From Arthrobacter celericrescens (GTDB lineage: Bacteria > Actinomycetota > Actinomycetes > Actinomycetales > Micrococcaceae), in contig NZ_QYLP01000031.1 in assembly GCF_003614925.1 (NCBI RefSeq), forward strand, positions 1 through 64,000: a DNA stretch of 64,000 nt, written 5' to 3'. Shown here piece after piece: positions 61,798 through 64,000 of this stretch. Below the pieces are notes generated by a model. The model was not told the origin of the DNA. It did no database searches and saw nothing but the letters and a program-made list of their open reading frames with translations. A program made the position numbers and the translations under genes. Positions within the stretch are counted from its first letter, which is position 1. Every line of letters begins with the position of its first letter.

Positions 61798-63045
61798 TCA
61801 TGACGAGGCCTCCACAGGCTGCAATCGCGTGCGGCCAGTCAGGAGTTCCTGCATCATTCCTTGCTTGAGTGACTGTGCTTTGGAGAGCCGAGCACGCAAT
61901 GCCCCTAGCTCTGCATCAGCGTCATAAAGTGTCTTGACGATGGCATGCTGTTCCTCCAACGTTGGGGGCACATCCAGAACAAGGCCTACGAGGTCCCGCT
62001 GATACAGGTGGGAAATAGTCGATCCCGCAGTAAGCCTTGATAGGAATTCGTCAAAACTCCTGGAGCGGAGCATGTAGTAGAGGAAGTGTGAGTCATACGC
62101 CTTCTTGGTGGGCCGAATCACAAAGACGCCGCTATTTAGTGTGCATGGGCCAGGCAGTTCATCAACGAAGGCAGTTTTACCAATTGTGCCATCCTTCGTC
62201 AGGAGTACATCACCCTCGCGCAGTTGTATTCCAGAATCCTGGTCATAGCGCCACCGGTCGACAAACGGCGTACGACTCCAGTCAACTCGCCCATCCGAGA
62301 ACTCCGTCCCTCCTACTAGCCGATGCTCACCGTCGAACCTATATTCGTCGGCAGTAAGTCCTTGCCATCCGATTCGTGCCCTTAAGGTTGAATTTGAAGC
62401 AACGTGCAGCGATGTCCAGTCTCCCGAGAATCCGGGCAATCGTGTCTGACCGGTAAGGAGTTGCTGCATCATTCCTTGCTTGATTGAGCGCTTCTTCGAA
62501 ATTAGGCGCTCCAATCCGGACGCAAGAGCATCTATGTCGTCCAGAGCATCAGCAATACGAGCCTGTTCCTTCCTTGCAATTATTGGAATCTCGAAATCAC
62601 GTACTTGTTCCAGCGAAAGGTTTGCTTGGGCCGCTTGAACGTTTATTTCGACAATTCGCCGCTGAACCATGCTGCCTCGCAGCTGCCAAAGCAAGTATCT
62701 GGAACAGACGTTATTGCGTTTTGAGGGTCGAATGATAGCAAAAGCCTGATTTGTGTTCGCCGGTAGCCATTCGGGCTTGACGACTGTCGTTCGTCCAAGT
62801 GCGCCAGCGATAGAGAAAAGGATGTCTCCAGTCTGGAGTTGCGATCTACGAAGGAGTCCATGTGTTTCGTAGTCGATGAAGGCTTCCTTGCCCGCAATGA
62901 ACTCGCCGTCGGACGCAATGGTTTCGACTTTGATAAACGTAACGCCACGTGCTACGAACGGGCGCCCAAGGGAAGTCGGCGTTGTTCCCTTGGTGACGAG
63001 ATCGCTAAGCTGCCGAACTGGCCTCAATACAACATTGCCAATCAC
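61798..63045 (-). CDS. hsdS: Type I restriction-modification specificity subunit
   Basis: A 415-residue protein with two target recognition domains separated by a conserved helical spacer, each ending in a KQGMMQxLLTGxTRL phrase (central and C-terminal copies). It decides which bipartite site is methylated or cut. Its ATG overlaps the hsdM stop (ATGA). Confidence 0.92.
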   Translation of the reverse strand: MIGNVVLRPVRQLSDLVTKGTTPTSLGRPFVARGVTFIKVETIASDGEFIAGKEAFIDYETHGLLRRSQLQTGDILFSIAGALGRTTVVKPEWLPANTNQAFAIIRPSKRNNVCSRYLLWQLRGSMVQRRIVEINVQAAQANLSLEQVRDFEIPIIARKEQARIADALDDIDALASGLERLISKKRSIKQGMMQQLLTGQTRLPGFSGDWTSLHVASNSTLRARIGWQGLTADEYRFDGEHRLVGGTEFSDGRVDWSRTPFVDRWRYDQDSGIQLREGDVLLTKDGTIGKTAFVDELPGPCTLNSGVFVIRPTKKAYDSHFLYYMLRSRSFDEFLSRLTAGSTISHLYQRDLVGLVLDVPPTLEEQHAIVKTLYDADAELGALRARLSKAQSLKQGMMQELLTGRTRLQPVEASS

Positions 63046-64000
63046 TGGACCCCCATTTCTGCCAGATGCAGCGAAACCCTATTTCCGAGATCTGCAAGGT
63101 CCGATTCCAAGTCTCCGACGGTTTTGTCATAGCGCTCACCGAGTTCCTTGATGCGGGCGACTAGATTATGAGTCAGCTTCGCTATTTCACCGTCGATGCC
63201 GCTTGCAATCGTCGCCTGCCATTTGTCGTCAAGAATGAGCGCCTTCACATCTTGTTCGGTGAGATTGCCGTATTGCGACAGCACCGAATTGTCCAGCTTG
63301 AATTGAGCGTCCTTCACGAGTTTCTTGGCAGCCGCTTCGCCATGGTAAAGCTTCATCAGATGTTCGAGAGCTTTGACCTCTTCAAGGTCGCCGTCTTCAC
63401 GCTTGAATTCTTTGAGTCGCGCAGCAGCTAGGACCTTACTAATCTTCCCGTCGTCCATGGCATCGGCGAGAAGACCTTCTTCGACGGCGTGCTCTTCGGT
63501 GTACTCCTCGACCTGGCGAGCTGCGTCGTCCGCGATGGCAGTCAGCTGGTCAATGTAAGCCTGTTCCTTCGTGAAATAGCGGTTGACGATCAGAGCGGGC
63601 GGGATCAAGTCCATCTTGTACTTGATAGCCGACCGGCCGGCACCAACCACCAGGTCAGGTGTTTCGGAGATCTTCCGGTCTTTGTCTTCGATGGTCTTGC
63701 GTGGTTTAGCCGCATTTACCCAGCCCTCGTGCATGACCAAGAAGATGTCGTCATGGATCGTGCCATGCCAGTACGTCATGAGCTGCTCATAGACGTCGTA
63801 CTCATCCAGCAGTGCCATACCCTTGAAGCGCGCGAGCAGGTCGTCGCCCAGTTCGGCGACCAAATCGTTGGGCTTCGTGTCCTCGTCGATTGATTCCAGC
63901 GCCGAACGGTGAGCGGTGTACCAGGCCCCAAGCTCCGTCCGGGCTTTGTCCGAGAATCCGGCGAATTCCTCCGAATCCAGAATGGCCTGCTGTACCTCCG
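63042..64000 (-). CDS. hsdM: Type I RM methyltransferase, C-terminal part (runs off window)
   Basis: The frame is open to the right edge (319 codons), so the N-terminal part with the SAM and NPPY motifs is outside. The visible part has YWHGTIHDDIFLVMHEGW, KMDLIPPALIVNRYF and a helical C-terminus as in large HsdM proteins. First gene of the operon read on the minus strand. Confidence 0.85.
   Translation of the reverse strand, partial: EVQQAILDSEEFAGFSDKARTELGAWYTAHRSALESIDEDTKPNDLVAELGDDLLARFKGMALLDEYDVYEQLMTYWHGTIHDDIFLVMHEGWVNAAKPRKTIEDKDRKISETPDLVVGAGRSAIKYKMDLIPPALIVNRYFTKEQAYIDQLTAIADDAARQVEEYTEEHAVEEGLLADAMDDGKISKVLAAARLKEFKREDGDLEEVKALEHLMKLYHGEAAAKKLVKDAQFKLDNSVLSQYGNLTEQDVKALILDDKWQATIASGIDGEIAKLTHNLVARIKELGERYDKTVGDLESDLADLGNRVSLHLAEMGVQ

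Noticed and set aside
1..64000. CRISPR arrays, rRNA operons, insertion sequences with transposase
   Set aside because: No regularly spaced repeat, no rRNA-like stretch and no transposase or integrase reading frame was recognised.

Overview
This is high-GC DNA with GTG/TTG starts, tightly overlapping stop/start pairs and protein families (CGNR regulators, DUF4192, MAB_1171c-like membrane proteins, MpaB-type oxygenases, TraA/MobF relaxase) typical of actinobacteria. The protein flavour and the wealth of catabolic genes suggest a soil Micrococcaceae such as Arthrobacter, Paenarthrobacter or Pseudarthrobacter. That assignment is inference. No rRNA, intact tRNA or CRISPR array was seen.

Layout. 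1-2.0 kb: a gene-free edge with a ~185 bp MITE-like repeat, a 133 bp repeat that contains a tRNA 3' end, and a decayed toxin-antitoxin pair. 2.1-18.3 kb: a sugar or glycoside catabolism cluster. It has an ABC importer, three Gfo/Idh/MocA dehydrogenases, two xylose-isomerase-like TIM barrels, VOC and SDR proteins, a KDPG-type aldolase with a P-loop kinase, two MFS transporters and a LacI repressor. Eight copies of one operator word (TGCAACCGATCTCA and close variants) lie in front of the cluster's transcription units, so it looks like one LacI regulon. 18.4-38.9 kb: a second catabolic region that looks built for acids, esters or ring compounds via CoA esters. It includes an SDR, rhodanese, CGNR regulator, enoyl-CoA hydratase, alpha/beta hydrolase fused to an NTF2-like domain, flavin reductase-like protein, thiolase, paired hydrolase/MBL enzymes in two versions, duplicated cis-CaaD-like tautomerases, TDT and MFS transporters, an AraC regulator, a CMD protein, and an HxlR/SDR/thioesterase group. 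39.5-42.3 kb: a degraded, nearly gene-free stretch with a 5'-truncated VOC paralogue, tRNA-like fragments and the second 133 bp repeat.

42.3-64 kb is a mobile or defence-type region. It holds a membrane-anchored unknown, a HEPN-like protein, an SRPBCC/MpaB/ImmA/MAB_1171c group, the second MITE-like copy, a DUF4192 protein, a lipoprotein, a zinc-ribbon/coiled-coil protein overlapping a MobF relaxase-helicase, and a type I restriction-modification operon (hsdM-hsdS-hsdR). That operon continues without a break into a YgjP-type metallopeptidase and an OLD-like ATPase/TOPRIM protein.

The two 133 bp repeats (825-957 and 41690-41822, same orientation, same length) enclose about 40.7 kb of catabolic DNA. 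Together with the tRNA-derived sequence, this suggests a genomic island delivered by site-specific integration, with a second element beside it. The strongest candidates for undescribed biology are the LacI-controlled oxidoreductase/TIM-barrel pathway, the RM-YgjP-OLD defence operon, the duplicated tautomerase and hydrolase/MBL modules, and the tRNA-end repeat family with its GTGCAC palindrome.
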